The position numbers and the translations under genes were made by a program. Under the pieces are notes generated by a model. That model worked only from the letters and a program-made list of their open reading frames with translations, ran no database searches and was not told the origin of the DNA. From Citrus sinensis (lineage: Eukaryota; Streptophyta; Magnoliopsida; Sapindales; Rutaceae), in the NCBI RefSeq assembly GCF_022201045.2, contig NC_068561.1, positions 18,354,501 through 18,418,500 of the forward strand: a stretch of 64,000 nucleotides of DNA. Direction: 5' to 3'. The first letter of the stretch is position 1, and each line of letters begins with the position of its first letter. Positions 12,219-26,350 of the stretch are shown here, piece by piece.

Positions 12219-12228
12219 ATACACAAAA

Positions 12229-13928
12229 CCTTTAAGCTTAAGTTTAAAAGGGTCCAAATAATAACATTTAAGCTTTTTCTCTTGACCCGATAATGGTTAA
12301 TAGAAAAGTACAAAATCCAAACATGAAATAAGAAAAAGATCTTACACACAAGTTTTTTTAACATCCTGAAAAAGTGATAGGAAAAAGAAGGAAAAGTACT
12401 TTTAATTGGTTGTAATCCAAGAAACGAACTATATGGAACAAATATGTATTGATTGTTTGGTCCTCTTTAGACTCAATGTCACTCAATCATCAGTTTACAT
12501 GATCTGATTTCTACTATCTTCCATTCTCATCATCATGGTCCTCTCAATTGTCTTATCCTTATTTACAACTTTGATGTTTGTATTTTGTCACTACTCATTC
12601 AGCTTTTTGAAAAGATTAATATATTGTGATAAACCATTCATTTTATCACCACTCAACAATTCCTCTTCGCTGATCAATATCATAACCAGTTCACGATCAT
12701 GTCTAGTTCTAATTTTTCTTATTCTTGTAAATAATTTAGTATATGGCATTTGCAGGGACAGCATGCACTTTTGTTATCTCACAAGTCACAACAATTTTTT
12801 TATGATTCTGACATGATCTTAATGCATGCACCACCGAATTAGTATATACTATATATAAACATATTCTATGTTAATAATTTAGCAATAAAGTTAGGTTTAT
12901 TTTGTCCATAAACTTCATAAATGGTTTTTTTACCATCTGTTGATAGATATGTATTGCAATATGGGAATTAGAAGAGCAAAAAAAAAAACAAAAAGTGATT
13001 AATAAATCAATGAATGAAAGCATCAAAAGCGCGCTTGCTATGATGCTCTTATTATTTATTGATCAATGAACCGAACCCAATGCCTTTTGAATTAAAAAAA
13101 TATTTAGAGGATTAATTTAGGGTTTCATTTGGTATTATAGCATATGGCTCGTATGTAAACCACAACTAACAGGGAATAGAAATTGTAACAGAGTTAAGGA
13201 AAAAGTTGATGGGCGTTTGTCATTTTCAAGGATGACAATGTTTCGGATATGGATATCCATTGTATAATCAAGTAAGTCTTAAGGGTCTATGGGAATTGGT
13301 ATGGCTAATGAAAAGAAGGATGAGTATCCAAAAAATTGTCAGTAAATATCAACAACGATCGAGTAGAAATTATTTGTAATCATTTTTAGAACAATTCTTT
13401 CCATGAAAAAATAATCTATTATTAAAGTGTTTCTAGTTAAGCTGCCAAAAAGCTTACAAAACAAACGATGCCTAAGACCACCACATGGGCGCATGTGAAC
13501 CTAATAATCTCTGCTTAATGTAATGAATTATCCACAAACTTTTTGGATCAAATTTTTAAGAAAAAAAACTTTGTAACTCTCTTGTCATCATTCCTTTTTG
13601 GCCTTTTTCCCCCCACGAAATCAGCAACTCATCTGATAACTGAAAGCGCACTACAAGCATCACCAGAACTCACTATCGTCTCAGATAGCCTTTTGGCTTT
13701 GCCTTTTTCTTAGTTTTTCCCATGAGCACTGTGAAATAATAAATAACAAAATTAATTAGTCTTTTTATTTATTTCAAAAGATCAATCCCAACTTCTCATG
13801 CCAATTTGGATATCACTCAAATTACCCCCCATCGCCATCTACACATGGTGATCAAAATTAAAGGAGAAAAGGAAAGTCATGATGATGGAACGTTTAAATT
13901 ATTATTATTATTATTATTATTTTTGGGG
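12229..13928. other. AT-rich spacer left of the segmental duplication
   Basis: No supported gene. A 93-codon ORF at 12535-12816 is rich in Phe, Leu and Ile and looks like chance coding in AT-rich DNA. An (ATT)n run sits at about 13902-13922, right at the left edge of the duplicated segment. Confidence 0.4.
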
Positions 13929-14378
13929 GATAAGGAACGTTTAGATTAATTAATTCCGCATATGCATACACACTAGTCAATTTTCTTTCTTCTTGTGCCT
14001 CCATCAATTCTGATCGAGGCAAAATTAATTAATAAAATAATTCCAATATTTTCTAACCATCTACCCCACATGTTTTTAGTTGATTAAACTAGGAATTTTT
14101 CACATTCCTTTTTACGATATGCAGTTCGCTTTGACTACATAAATTAATATATATATGACATTAATTATTATTTGATTTTTATTACCGTCTATTTAATCAA
14201 TAGATTATTTAAAATACAACGATCGATCGACCTAATGATGATGACGCTAGGGCCACTTACCTCCATAAACTTTCCCCTTCTAAATAAAATTAATTAACTA
14301 ACACACACACACACACATTAAATCCCATATGGACTACAAAGTAATGGAATTTTTTATTCCCAAACATATTCTAGTGAC

Positions 14379-14413
14379 CCTCTAATCCTAATCCTAATCC
14401 TAATCCTAATCCA
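14379..14413 (+). repeat. (CCTAAT)n short tandem repeat, unit 1
   Basis: About five CCTAAT hexamers. The same array is present in unit 2 at about 25539-25573, so it predates the duplication. It is too short and not exact enough to call telomeric (CCCTAAA) repeat. Confidence 0.8.
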
Positions 14414-15108
14414 GGTTAAATTTTGTTTTTATTCATGGTGGATGCTTACCAAATACCACCGGCAATTAAAATGCACGCGTCGTATACTGGATGTGAGTTT
14501 CCTTTTAAAGTGACATTTTATAACTTTTTTTTTTCTTATTTTATATGAAGATTTTTCTATCATGCTGTAATAATTACTGTGTAATATTGAAGTTGCTGAG
14601 TTATATGTAGGTTCATAGATATAATTTTATTTTTAAGTAATTAAAAAATATTTTCTAAATCACCAAAAAATAAAACATTAAATAAGCTTGCACACACACG
14701 CAAACACACGCATGTTAATGTGTACATGATAATTATGAATCAGCAAATCTTCAACAATACATGCATGTTAATAGAATAGTGATCCCTTTTATCATGTATA
14801 ATTGTAAGAGTATAATTTTAAACACTTGATTTTACTCATTGTCATTACCCCAATCTTTACTAATCTAGCAATTCTTTGTGAAGAAGCGAGAACAAGATGA
14901 AAAATATAGAAGTTTAGATAAACTATATTTGTTTGTTGTTATTATTTAATCTTAAATAAAAACTTTTTTGGATATCATCTTGATTAATTTTTTAATTATT
15001 AAAATTAAAATATTATCCTAACTAAATTCTAATTTTATGAACCATTGATCAAATCTAATTGTATATATTTATATCCCTAGTGATATAGTAATTTTTATAA
15101 TTGTTGTA

Positions 15109-15808
15109 TAAGGATGGCAATGGGCATCGCCCGCAGTATATTTGCTATTACCAAACCCGCACCCGCACCTATTGTGGGTTTTAATTTTTTAGAAAAATCC
15201 ACCCACTACGGGTTTTGATAATTACTAAACCTGTAATGGTACTCAATGGATTTTTTGCAGGTTGTCACATTTAAAATCACAAATATTTAATATGTAAATT
15301 TATATTAATAACCTCAAATTCCACATAACATACTCAATTTTAAATTTGATCAATGTAAATATAAAATTAAAATTTCAACATCAATCCAACACAAATTCTC
15401 AAATTCGCAGGTGAAAGGGATACGGTTACGAAGGTTAGGTTTTGCGGCTGCTGTTTATAGGTGAAAAGGAAATAGTTTGGGTTTCCTTTAGGTTAGGTTA
15501 TGAGTTGTAACTTACACACACCACACATGACATGTTTACACTTTACATTTATTTAATTTATATATTTTTAGATTTAATTATTTTTTTAATTAAAATTACA
15601 TTGAAAATATTTGGGAAAAAAATTACAGGTTTGGCGGATATCCCTGCGGCTATCCATCGGATATTTAGCTAATACCAAACCCAGCAGCAACGTAATGTGG
15701 GGTTCAATTTCTAATACTAAACTCGCCCACAACCTATAAAATTACCCACAGCGGGCGGATTTTGACAGGTGAATTTGGACAAATTTACGGGTGCCATTGC
15801 CATCCCTA
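15109..15808. mobile_element. hAT-type MITE, unit 1 copy
   Basis: The left end TAAGGATGGCAATGG and right end CCATTGCCATCCCTA form a short TIR typical of hAT elements (CAGGGATGGCAA type). The same insertion is in unit 2 (26351-27142), so it predates the duplication. Using the better-preserved left flank of unit 2 (CTGCTATA) and right flank of unit 1 (CTGCAGTA), an 8-bp target duplication with two mismatches can be inferred, as expected for hAT. No transposase ORF. The interior includes GC-rich segments such as CCCGCACCCGCACC next to the left end. Confidence 0.75.
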
Positions 15809-16349
15809 CTGCAGTATTAAAAAATGACCCCTTATATATAGAAATATATCCTAGTACGGGCTACAGACAATGACCTAATTAGAGGAGTGCTTATATTTTA
15901 ATTTCATGGAGAAAATGATACCACGTAGATTAACCAAATCAAATAAAATTCAACTCGGTGGTTAGACGAGTTAGTGCTTTGATGACTCAAAATCGAGGGC
16001 ACTAAGCCAAGTTGGACGATTAATTAACAATTAAATCAATATTTTAGAGGCACTAAGACTCGCTTTCACATGGTTAATGTTGGAAAAAAAGACCTTGGGT
16101 GTGATTGACCATCTGTCATTCAAACCCTTATCTCGCTTGTTTTCATTGATAAGATTTCACGTAGAGGAATCAAACATTACTACAACTGTTATCGCCTTCA
16201 TGCTTATGGAGGGTATCATTGAATTCTTCGAGTAGCGACAAGCAGCTAAAAAGCAACCAATTAATAAGCTTTTACGCATTCAACTAAAAAGCCCACATGA
16301 AAATATTAGGCACAGAGTGGGTACTAGGTCTCCCGCCGCTAGCTTTGAA

Positions 16350-16663
16350 TTTTTTTTTTTTTTTGAATACTGTTTATACAGGACTGTAGGTATTACAATT
16401 AATATTTACACACAGATTCTACAATTGGGACCTTCATCGTGGCATGTACTCCTCTGAAGCGCTGCCCAAATTCTTCAAACCCTCTCAAATATTCGAGGGT
16501 TGTCCACTCTACTCACATTTCGTGAGGAATAAACTGGCTCCACTCAATTATGTGATAATTGAGGAAGGATTGTAAATAAGCCTCATAAATACTTTTATGG
16601 AGGCTCGAACCCTTGCACTCATTATTCTAAGTGCAATAGCTCTCCCACTGGACCAAAGGCCCA
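16350..16663 (-). mobile_element. tRNA-derived SINE, present only in unit 1
   Basis: On the minus strand the element begins GGGCCTTTGGTCCAGTGGGA, containing a perfect pol III A box (TGGTCCAGTGG). About 30 nt later comes a B box (GGTTCGAGCC), and the element ends in a 15-nt poly-A (T run at 16350-16364). At the matching place in unit 2 (about 27683-27700) the flanks are nearly joined, with about a dozen different bases in between, so unit 2 is close to an empty site. The element lies 1.1 kb upstream of the first LOR gene. Confidence 0.88.
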
Positions 16664-17791
16664 TTGGTTGAGAGCAAGTTGAGAGCTAAATTTTCATCGT
16701 CGCGACAAATTATTGGTCACATGCATGCAAGGTCAAAGAAGCTGCTATTGACCATAAAAATATAAAAATCTTCTCACAATTTATTAATTAAGACAATAAC
16801 TACAGTACTATATTGTTTGGTACAACATTTTTATTTTCTCTCTCCTACTTTTTTTGAAGAAATTAAAATTTTAAATTTTAAAAAGGATCCTCAAACTTAA
16901 AATATATTACATATATTATCAATGGGGTTTCAACAATGTCTATAAATTGGATTGTATAAAAAAAAAATAGAGATTTTTATGCAGTATAGAATTTTAAAAA
17001 TTGGATATAAGAATTTACTCCTAAAATAAATTTTTATGAGTAGAATTCACATAAGTAATTTGAGTTTAATAGATATAAAGATTTGATTAAACCTCAACCA
17101 TTCAATATTAGTATAAATAGCACTTAATCATAAGAAGATACTAATTCTTTGAAAAATAAAAACCATTGGGCAATTTGAAATATATATATTGCACATATAA
17201 GACATAAAGGTCCTGGCCTACTGCCCTATGCATGTAGGTCGTGATTCTTGTGACTTTAGAAGTCTACTTATGATGTTTGGTAGTGGCTGCACACGGAGGG
17301 ATAAACGAAAATGATGATTTTCCTTTTCCTTAATTCCTAGGCCGCCAACTTTTTTGTGTGCCCCCAACACAACTTATATAAACTAAAATCATGTGTACGC
17401 ATAACAAGCAAAAGCACGAGCAGCATAAAAACTAGATAACAACCCACTTCGCAAAAAGGAGGCGCGTCCCATTAATAATCAAATTAATTGTACATCTTTT
17501 TCCCCCCCATAAAAATATAGCCAGATAATTATAACTCATTTATGTCGGTATCTTAAATACCAATTCATGGATTGGTGGTGATGAATAATTTAAAGAAAAA
17601 ATTAAACCAGGTCACCAACGGAGACATAACATCCGAGACAAAGGAACTCTCTTTCCACGCACGTCTCTCTCTTTCTCTCTCTCTATATATATGTAAATAA
17701 GATTAAAGTACTTGCTAAAGCTAGCTTAATTTGGGTTTCAAGTCATTATTGGAGATCAAGATTCATTCAAGATTAACGGCACAAGGCAACC

Positions 17792-18580
17792 ATGTCCAAA
17801 ATTTATCCCAGTGAGAACAAACGCAATGAATTGAAACAGAAAGGAGATGATGATTATCGTTTACGCCCGAGCACGCTCACTGTGTGGAAGAGATCAAGCA
17901 TGAGCTTCCAAGGCACTGATGGGTTCACAGTGTTTGATCAGCAAGGGAGATTAGTTTTCCGCGTTGACAATTACTCGCGGAATCATCCTTGTGTTGCTGC
18001 TTCCGGTCTAGTGCTCATGGACGGAGCTGGCAATGCTCTGCTTTCTTTAAAACCCCAGGTATATATACGCGTTTCTATATATATATATTGTGCAAAGGCT
18101 TTACAACACCGCACTTTATGAATCTCTGATGAAACTTTTGTGCATGGCTATGGACAGATACTGAGCATGCAATACCAGTGGAACGCGTACAGGGAAGAGG
18201 ATGACTGTGGAAGGAGCAGTCCGCGGTGTAAAGTATTTTCGATGAGGAGCTCATCGATGACGTTTTTCGGTGGCGGCAAGGATAAGGCGGAGGTGTTCAT
18301 GGGGTCAGCATCAGGACGAGGTAGACAACAAAGGGGGACGACGCCGGATTTCAGGATTGAGGGTTCTTTCAGGAATCGAAACTGCAAGATTAGTAATGCG
18401 GAAGGACAAGTCGTGGCCAAGATTGCGAGGAAGAGAGTCATGAACTCTACCGTAATGCTAAGCGACGACGTTTTTAGCTTAGTTATACAACCTGGTTATA
18501 GCAGTGAGCTTATTATGGCTTTTGTAATTGTACTGGATCGCATCTCCACCAAGCCGTATACTCCTGCTCTCTGTTCTTGA
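17792..18580 (+). CDS. LURP-one-related protein (DUF567), LOR8-like, copy 1
   Basis: Two exons: 17792-18058 and 18158-18580 (690 nt, 229 aa). The donor CCCAG/GTATAT and acceptor GGACAG/ATACTG keep frame. The product has the LOR/DUF567 tubby-C-terminal-like fold signature: LTVWKRSSMSFQGTDGFTVF, then VDNYSRNHP, VLMDGAGNALLSL, the RIEGSFRNRNCKI strand and VFSLVIQPGYSSELIMAFVI near the C-terminus. LURP1 is linked to defence against an oomycete in Arabidopsis; most LOR members have no assigned biochemistry, and phospholipid-scramblase-like or tubby-like membrane binding is inferred from the fold. It differs from copy 2 at six residues: N12S, E13G, D59E, R108K, R112G and T124A. Upstream there is a CT run and TATATATA near 17685. 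Both copies are intact. Confidence 0.92.
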
Positions 18581-18955
18581 TGACTTTGTACTTTTTTCTT
18601 CTTTTTGTGTACACAAAAAGCCCACGTAAATAATTCATACAAGTTTTGCATTTTGCTTCCTTGGCCATGGCCAGTGGGAAAGAAGAGATAGCTGGACAGG
18701 AGTCATCAAAAGATTTTCTTCACAAGCATGCAATATTGCGCTTGAATTGATGATACGATTGTTCATCTTGTAAAATATATAAATAATGATATATTTAAAT
18801 TCGATCAGTAGTCCGGAATCAAAGGAAGAAATCATCTGAATTAAACAATGACTTATTTTCCGTTATTATTTTTAATTTTTGCATTGCAATAATTTCCCTA
18901 ATTTCCAAGCTAATTAAGGGAGTCAAAATTCAATTGGCTGAATTTAGGTGGACTT

Positions 18956-19171
18956 TAAAACAATAAAACTCTGGAGGACGATTTGTAAGCCTCAGTTTTC
19001 AATCAGGTTCATATCACATATACTTCACTTATATACAAGCTAAGAATACATATGATAAACATTAGCTTACAAGATAGCTACAAGGATAATTACAAGACTA
19101 ACGATAACTACAAAGATAATTACAAGACTAACGATAAGAAAATTTTAAGTTTTATCTTTATCATTATCACA
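18956..19171 (-). repeat. copia 3' LTR (complete, 216 bp)
   Basis: Starts TGTGATAATG right after the G-rich purine tract. Ends ATTGTTTTA against host sequence AAGTCC (minus strand). It contains repeated ATTACAAGACTAACGATAACT motifs (plus strand), a 36-bp internal duplication shared with the 5' LTR. A canonical CA end is not seen. Confidence 0.85.
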
Positions 19172-22100
19172 CCCCCGCAAGCTGACAGAACAAGAACGAA
19201 CTGGAAGCTTGGAAATTAGATAGCGAAAGCGAGAAGTCGACAGGCCTTTAGTAAGACAATCAGCAAGTTGATCGAGAGTAGAGATATAACGAACATCAAG
19301 CTCTCCGCGAACAACCTTTTCTCGAACATAGTGATAGTCAACCTCTACATGACGAGTCCGGGCATGAAACACATGATTGGAGGCCAAGGAAATGGCACTT
19401 ATGTTATCACACCACATGCGAGGACAAGACAGAGGAATATGTAAGTCTTTGAACAAAGATCAAAACCAAGATAACGTAGCAGCTGTATATGCAAGCTGTC
19501 TGTACTCAGCCTCGGTACTGGAACGAGAAACCCCTTTTTGCTTCTTAGAACTCCAAGAAATGAGATTAAGTCCAATAAATATGCAGGAACCCCCTGTGGA
19601 TACTCGATCATCAGGATATCCAGCATAGTCGGCATCAGAAAAGGCTTGTAGTTCCATTGAACCAGATGAATAAAGCAGACCATGAGTGGTTGTACCCTTC
19701 AAATACCGCAAGATGCGTTTAACTGCACACCAATGAGCTATTGTAGGATGATGCATGTATTGACAAACTTGATTAACGGCAAATGAAATATCCGGACGAG
19801 TGATTGTAAGATACTGCAGGGCACCAACAACACTACGATATTCGGTGGGATTTGAAAGTAAATCACCATCAAACAGACTGAGACGACGACCACTCACTGC
19901 TGGTGTTGTCATAGGCTTTGAATGGAGGAACTCAGTGCGATGTAAAAGATCTAGAATATACTTGGTTTGACACAAGTGGAGCCCCATTGCTGTTTGAGTA
20001 GCTTCAATACCTAAAAAATAATGTACAGGACCAAGATCTTTCATAGAGAATAATTTGCTCATATGATGTATCATTTGAGAAATATGATATGAACTATTTC
20101 CCGTAATTAAAATATCATCGACATAGATGAGTAAATATAGAAGCACTGAATCATGTGAATAAATAAATAAAGAATAGTCTGCTAGTGATTCATGAAAGCC
20201 CAATTGTTCTAAATGACTAGAGAACCATTGAAACCATGCTCTAGGAGCTTGTTTAAGGCCGTAGAGAGATCGGCGAAGCTTACACACAAAAGTAGGATAT
20301 TGTGGATCAACAAAGCCAATAAGTTGGCGCATATAGACATCCTCCTGTAAATAACCATGCAGGAAAGCATTTTGCACATCTAATTGTCGAATAGGCCAGC
20401 TATTGGTAACATATATAGCTAAAATGAGACGAATGGTATTGTGATTAACCACTGGACTAAACGTCTCACCAAAATCAAGGCCAGGTTGTTGATGAAAACC
20501 ATTAGCAACTAAACCATTAGCAATACTTCCATCAGCTTTTCGCTTAATTCGATACACCCATTTATTTGGAAGGACATTGTAAGATGGATGTGGAGGAACT
20601 AATACCCAAGTACCAGCTCTTTGAAGAGCATTAAATTCATCACCCATTGCCTGTCGCCAACGAGATTCCTTATTTGCCTGTACAAAACCATTAGGCTCAA
20701 CAACATCATTAGTAACTACATTTGCATATTTTGGGTTTGGTTTCACAATACCAACTCTTGCTTGAGTGACCATTGGATGAGAAGATAATGCATCCGAAGT
20801 AATATTATCACAGGGCATCGATGGTGTCAGTGTAGGTGAAGATAATGATTCTGGAATTGTATTATTACTTGAATTGGTGGGGGCCGAATTAAGGCTAGGA
20901 GAATTTGTATTTGAGATGAGTGGAGTGGAGGAAGATGAAGAGGCACTTGAACGTAATGATGGAGAATTAATTGGAGATGATAGGGAATGGGGTAAAGGTG
21001 AATTAAATGAAGATGGTGACGTGGCTTGGGAAGGAGATTGTGATGTAGGTTCTGTTGGAGCTGAATGTGAAGTATTAGCATTAATCCAAAGAATATTGAG
21101 TCCTGTAGAATCTGACATTGAAGTACTCACCCCCAGAGGCCTAACAGTAACATGGTCAATGAAAGGAAATTTATTTTCATTAAAAAGAACATGACGAGAT
21201 ATAAATACAGTGCCTGAAGGAATATGCAAACAACGATATCCATGTTGATTGAATGAGTATCCCAAGAAAACACACTCTTTAGAACGAAATTGTAATTTAT
21301 TTGAATTGTAAGGGCGAAGATAAGGGTAACATGCACATCCAAAGGTCTTTAAAAAATCATATTGAGGAGTTTTAGAAAATAGTAAAGAGTACGATACTTG
21401 AAATTTTAAAGATTGAGATGGTAGACGATTAATTAAATATACAAATGTATAAAAAGCTCCAGTCCAATAAGTAGTAGGCATTGAGGCATGTGCAAGTAAA
21501 GTTAAGCCCATGTCAACAATTTGTCTATGTTTACGTTCAACAATACCATTTTGTTCAGGATGATGAGGACATGTGAGACGATGATTAATGCCATGAGTAT
21601 TTAGATAATCCTTAAATTGATGATTAACATATTCACCACCACCATCAGTTTAAAGTGACTTAATAGTAGTGGAAAACATATTTTCGACCAATGATTTAAA
21701 AGTTTTAAAAATTATAAAAACATCATATTTCAATCGCATAGGATAAAGCCATACATATCTGGAAAAATTATCAATAAAGATAACATAATATTTATAACCA
21801 GAAATAGAACGAATAGGATAGGTCCAAACATCAGAATGTATTAATTCCAAAGGAGAATGAGAAACTGAAAAAAAAACCTGTAAAAGGTAATTTCTGACTC
21901 TTTCCTAAAGGACATGACAAACAAAAAAATAACGATCGAGATCCCAAAATGAGTAGCTTATTAAAAGATATAAGTTTATTTAAAACTACGGACGAAGGAT
22001 GTCCAAGCCGTGAATGCCAAATTCGAGCATCACTACGAACACCAACATAAGCAAATGGATGACTAGGTTGAAAAATTCGACCAATAAATAGATAAAGACT

Positions 22101-23537
22101 ATTACTGCTCGGTCCGCGGAAAAGTGTCTTCTTCGTTGCCAGATCCTGTACAACAAAATAATTAGGAAAGAATGTGAAACTACAATGATTGTCATTAGAA
22201 AATTTATGAACGGATAAAATATTATGGGAAGCTTGTGGACAATGATGAACATCATTTAAAAGAAAAATGGAAGAATTAGCAGATAAGTAAGAATGACCAA
22301 TGGATTTAATAGGCAAACCTGAACCACCGACGACACCACCGATGGTATCTTGACCATTGTAATCACGAGGATGCATTAAATTCCCATTATCTGGAGTTAT
22401 ATGAGCATTAGCACCAGTATCTGTTAACCAATTTGGGGAATCAAAAGATGGTGATGTAGAAATCATTGCAGAAAGCCGTTGGGGAGGGATACGACCCTCA
22501 TATGCATGATTCATGCGATTGTAGCAATCAATAGCTGAGTGACCCATTTTCTGATAGATTTGGCATTGAATCTGATTACCAGAAGGAAAATGACCCATTG
22601 AGGGTTTGTTGATATGACCATTACCAGGATTGAAATTTGGCGAAGAGGAAAAATTCCCATGTCCTGGAGTTGGCAGTAGCCCTCTATTTTGAGAACCAAA
22701 ACCAGTATGATTAGAACCACTAGACCATCCAGTAAAACCATTACCACCATTGAAACCCCCAGAAAAATTATTAACACCACCACGACCACCATTATTACGC
22801 GGGAAGCCACGACCACCTCTATTATTTGGGCCACCTCGAGTGGCTTTCATGACAACTGTTGAGTCGGACGAATAAGGATATTGTTTAATAGAAGTGAGAC
22901 GTCGCTCAGCACTCAAAAGTAAAGCTTCAAGACCAGCATAACTAATAAGAGTTTCACGAGCTTGAACAGAGGCAACTGTATTTTCATATAAAGGACCAAC
23001 ATTACTCATAATGATGGAGACCAAGTCTTCATCAGAAATAGGACTACCAGAGATAGAGAGATTGTCAGCAATATAATGAATTTTATCCAGAAAATCAGAA
23101 ATAGAAAGATCACCACGTTTAGTAGTAACTAGCTCAGTACGCAACTCGACGATTCGTTGTTGATTTTGGGAAGCAAAACGTTGTTCTAAAGAAGACCAGA
23201 CAGCACGTGCAGAAGTGTAACGTGCAACAGTACTTAGCAAGGATTGAGAAAGAGAGCCATTAATCCAAGAGAGAACAAGTTGATCGTTCTGGATCCATTC
23301 CTCATATGTTGGATTAATTATATCAGTTACTTCTCCATTTTCGTCTTTTAGAAAAGGAGCAGGACAAATGCTTGTGCCATCAACATATTTTTGCAAATTA
23401 CGACTGCGAAGAAGAGGCACAATTTGAGCAAGCCACAAAGGATAATTATTTCGGTTAAGATGAACATTGACTGAATTGGTAATATTAGAGGGCAGAGACG
23501 AAGAATTAGCATGGGAAGTGGAAGAAGAACTCATCAT
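19145..23537 (-). pseudogene. copia gag-pol, broken by a frameshift and two stops
   Basis: The reading starts at 23537 (MMSSSS) and runs as gag, a zinc knuckle (about 22520-22575), the protease motif DTGANAHIT (about 22400-22425), the GAG-pre-integrase IWHSRLGHPS, integrase, RT (YVDDILITG at about 20110-20136) and RNase H (SSTEAEYRQL, then LADCLTKGLS). Three lesions block a full polyprotein: a frameshift in a homopolymer at about 21870-21880, an in-frame TAA at about 21650-21652 inside integrase, and an in-frame TGA at 19460-19462 inside RNase H. The second cysteine of the CCHC knuckle is a tyrosine (CQIYQKMGH). The copy cannot be autonomous as read. Confidence 0.92.
19172..19178 (-). other. 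Polypurine tract of the copia element
   Basis: GCGGGGG on the minus strand, directly upstream of the TG start of the 3' LTR. This is the usual place for plus-strand priming and fixes the LTR boundary. Confidence 0.75.
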
Positions 23538-23581
23538 GAAAAGATTGAGAATTTAACACAAAGGTCGTTAGACTTATAAAA

Positions 23582-23592
23582 CTCTAATACCA
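23582..23592 (-). other. Primer binding site of the copia element
   Basis: TGGTATTAGAG on the minus strand, directly after the 5' LTR. It differs by one base from the TGGTATCAGAG typical of plant copia elements primed by initiator methionine tRNA. Confidence 0.8.
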
Positions 23593-23773
23593 TAAAACAA
23601 TAAAACTCTGGAGGACGATTTGTAAGCCTCAATTTTCAATGAGGTTCATATCACATATACTTCACTTATATACAAGCTAAGAATACATATGATAAACATT
23701 AGCTTACAAGATAACTACAAGGATAATTACAAGACTAACGATAACTACAAAGATAATTACAAGACTAACAATA
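23593..23773 (-). repeat. copia 5' LTR, truncated (181 bp)
   Basis: Aligns to 18956-19136 of the 3' LTR with four substitutions. The 35 bases that begin the 3' LTR (19137-19171) are absent; the sequence instead continues into PECT1 exon 6 (ATGAGATGTTG on the plus strand). Confidence 0.9.
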
Positions 23774-25148
<1,375 letters not shown>

Positions 25149-26350
25149 TCAATTCTGATAAGGAACGTTTAGATTAATTAATTCCGCATATGCATACACA
25201 CTAGTCAATATTTTCTAACCATCTACCCCACATGTTTTTAGTTGATTAAACTAGGAAATTTTCACATTCCTTTTTACGATATGCAGTTCGCTTTGACTAT
25301 ATAAATTAATATATTTATGACATTAATTATTATTTGATTTTTATTACCGTCTATTTAATCAATAGATTATTTAGAATACAACGATCGATCGACCTAATGA
25401 TGATGACGCTAGGGCAATTTATCTCCATAAACTTTCCCCTTCTAAATAAAATTAATTAACTAACACACACACACACATTAAATCCCATATGGACTACAAA
25501 GTAATGGAATTTTTTATTCCCAAACATATTCTAGTGACCCTCTAATCCTAATCCTAATCCTAATCCTAATCCAGGTTAAATTTTGTTTTTATTCATGGTG
25601 GATGCTTACCAAATACCACCTGCAATTAAAATGCACGCGTCTTATACTGGATGTGAGTTTCCTTTTAAAGTGACATTTTATAACTTTTTTTTTCTTATTT
25701 TATATGAAGATTTTTCTATGATTTTGTATGAAATTTTACAACCCTGAAAATAATAATCTTGTGAACCCTTGGATTTAAGTCACCATTGGTTTAATTTAGT
25801 ATTATATATAACTAACTACTTAATAATAATTACTTTGTAATATTGAAGTTGCTGAGTTATTTGCAGGTTCATAGATATAATTTTATTTTTAAGTAATTAA
25901 AAAATGTTTTCTAAATCACTAAAAAATAAAACATTAAATAAGCTTACACACACGCATGTTAATGTGTGGATGATAAATATGAATTAGAAAATCTTCAACA
26001 ACACATACATGTTAATAGAATAGTGATCCCTTTTATCATGTATAATTGTAAGAGTATAATTTTAAATACTTGATTTTACTCATTGGCATTACCCCAATCT
26101 TTACTAATCTAGCAATTCTTTGTGAAGAAGCGAGACAAGATGAAAAATATAGAAGTTTAGATAAACTATATTTGTTCGTTGTTATTATTTAACCTTAAAT
26201 AAAAACTTTTTGGATATCATCTTGATTAAATTTTTAATTATTAAAATTAAAATATCATCCTAACTAAATACCAATTTTATGAATCATTGATAAAATCCAA
26301 TTGTATATATTTATATCGCAAGTGATACAGTAATTTTTATAACTGCTATA

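Larger units (their letters stand above)
18956..23773 (-). mobile_element. Ty1/copia LTR retrotransposon, degenerate, 5' LTR truncated
   Basis: The element reads on the minus strand. The 3' LTR is 18956-19171 (216 bp, starting TGTGATAATG) and the 5' LTR is 23593-23773 (181 bp, its first ~35 bases missing). The LTRs differ at 4 of 181 shared positions. A primer binding site TGGTATTAGAG (23592-23582), close to the initiator-Met type, follows the 5' LTR. A purine tract GCGGGGG precedes the 3' LTR. Order gag, protease, integrase, RT, RNase H identifies copia. No target-site duplication joins the two flanks. Comparison with unit 2 shows the left flank equals 30060-30066 and the right flank equals 31498 onward, so about 1.43 kb of host DNA is missing beside the 5' LTR. 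Confidence 0.95.

Noticed and set aside
12535-12816. 93-codon hydrophobic ORF in the spacer before the duplication
   Set aside because: Composition follows AT-rich DNA, with no domain, no gene context and no splice partner.
14379-14413. Interstitial telomere repeat
   Set aside because: The unit is CCTAAT (6 bp), not the plant telomere CCCTAAA (7 bp), and there are only five copies.
20827-21342. Additional ORFs within the copia interior on both strands
   Set aside because: Shadows of the gag-pol frame in a Ser/Thr/Pro-rich linker between integrase and RT.
21650-21850. Independent 66-codon integrase-like gene
   Set aside because: It is the middle piece of copia integrase, set apart by a frameshift on one side and a stop codon on the other.
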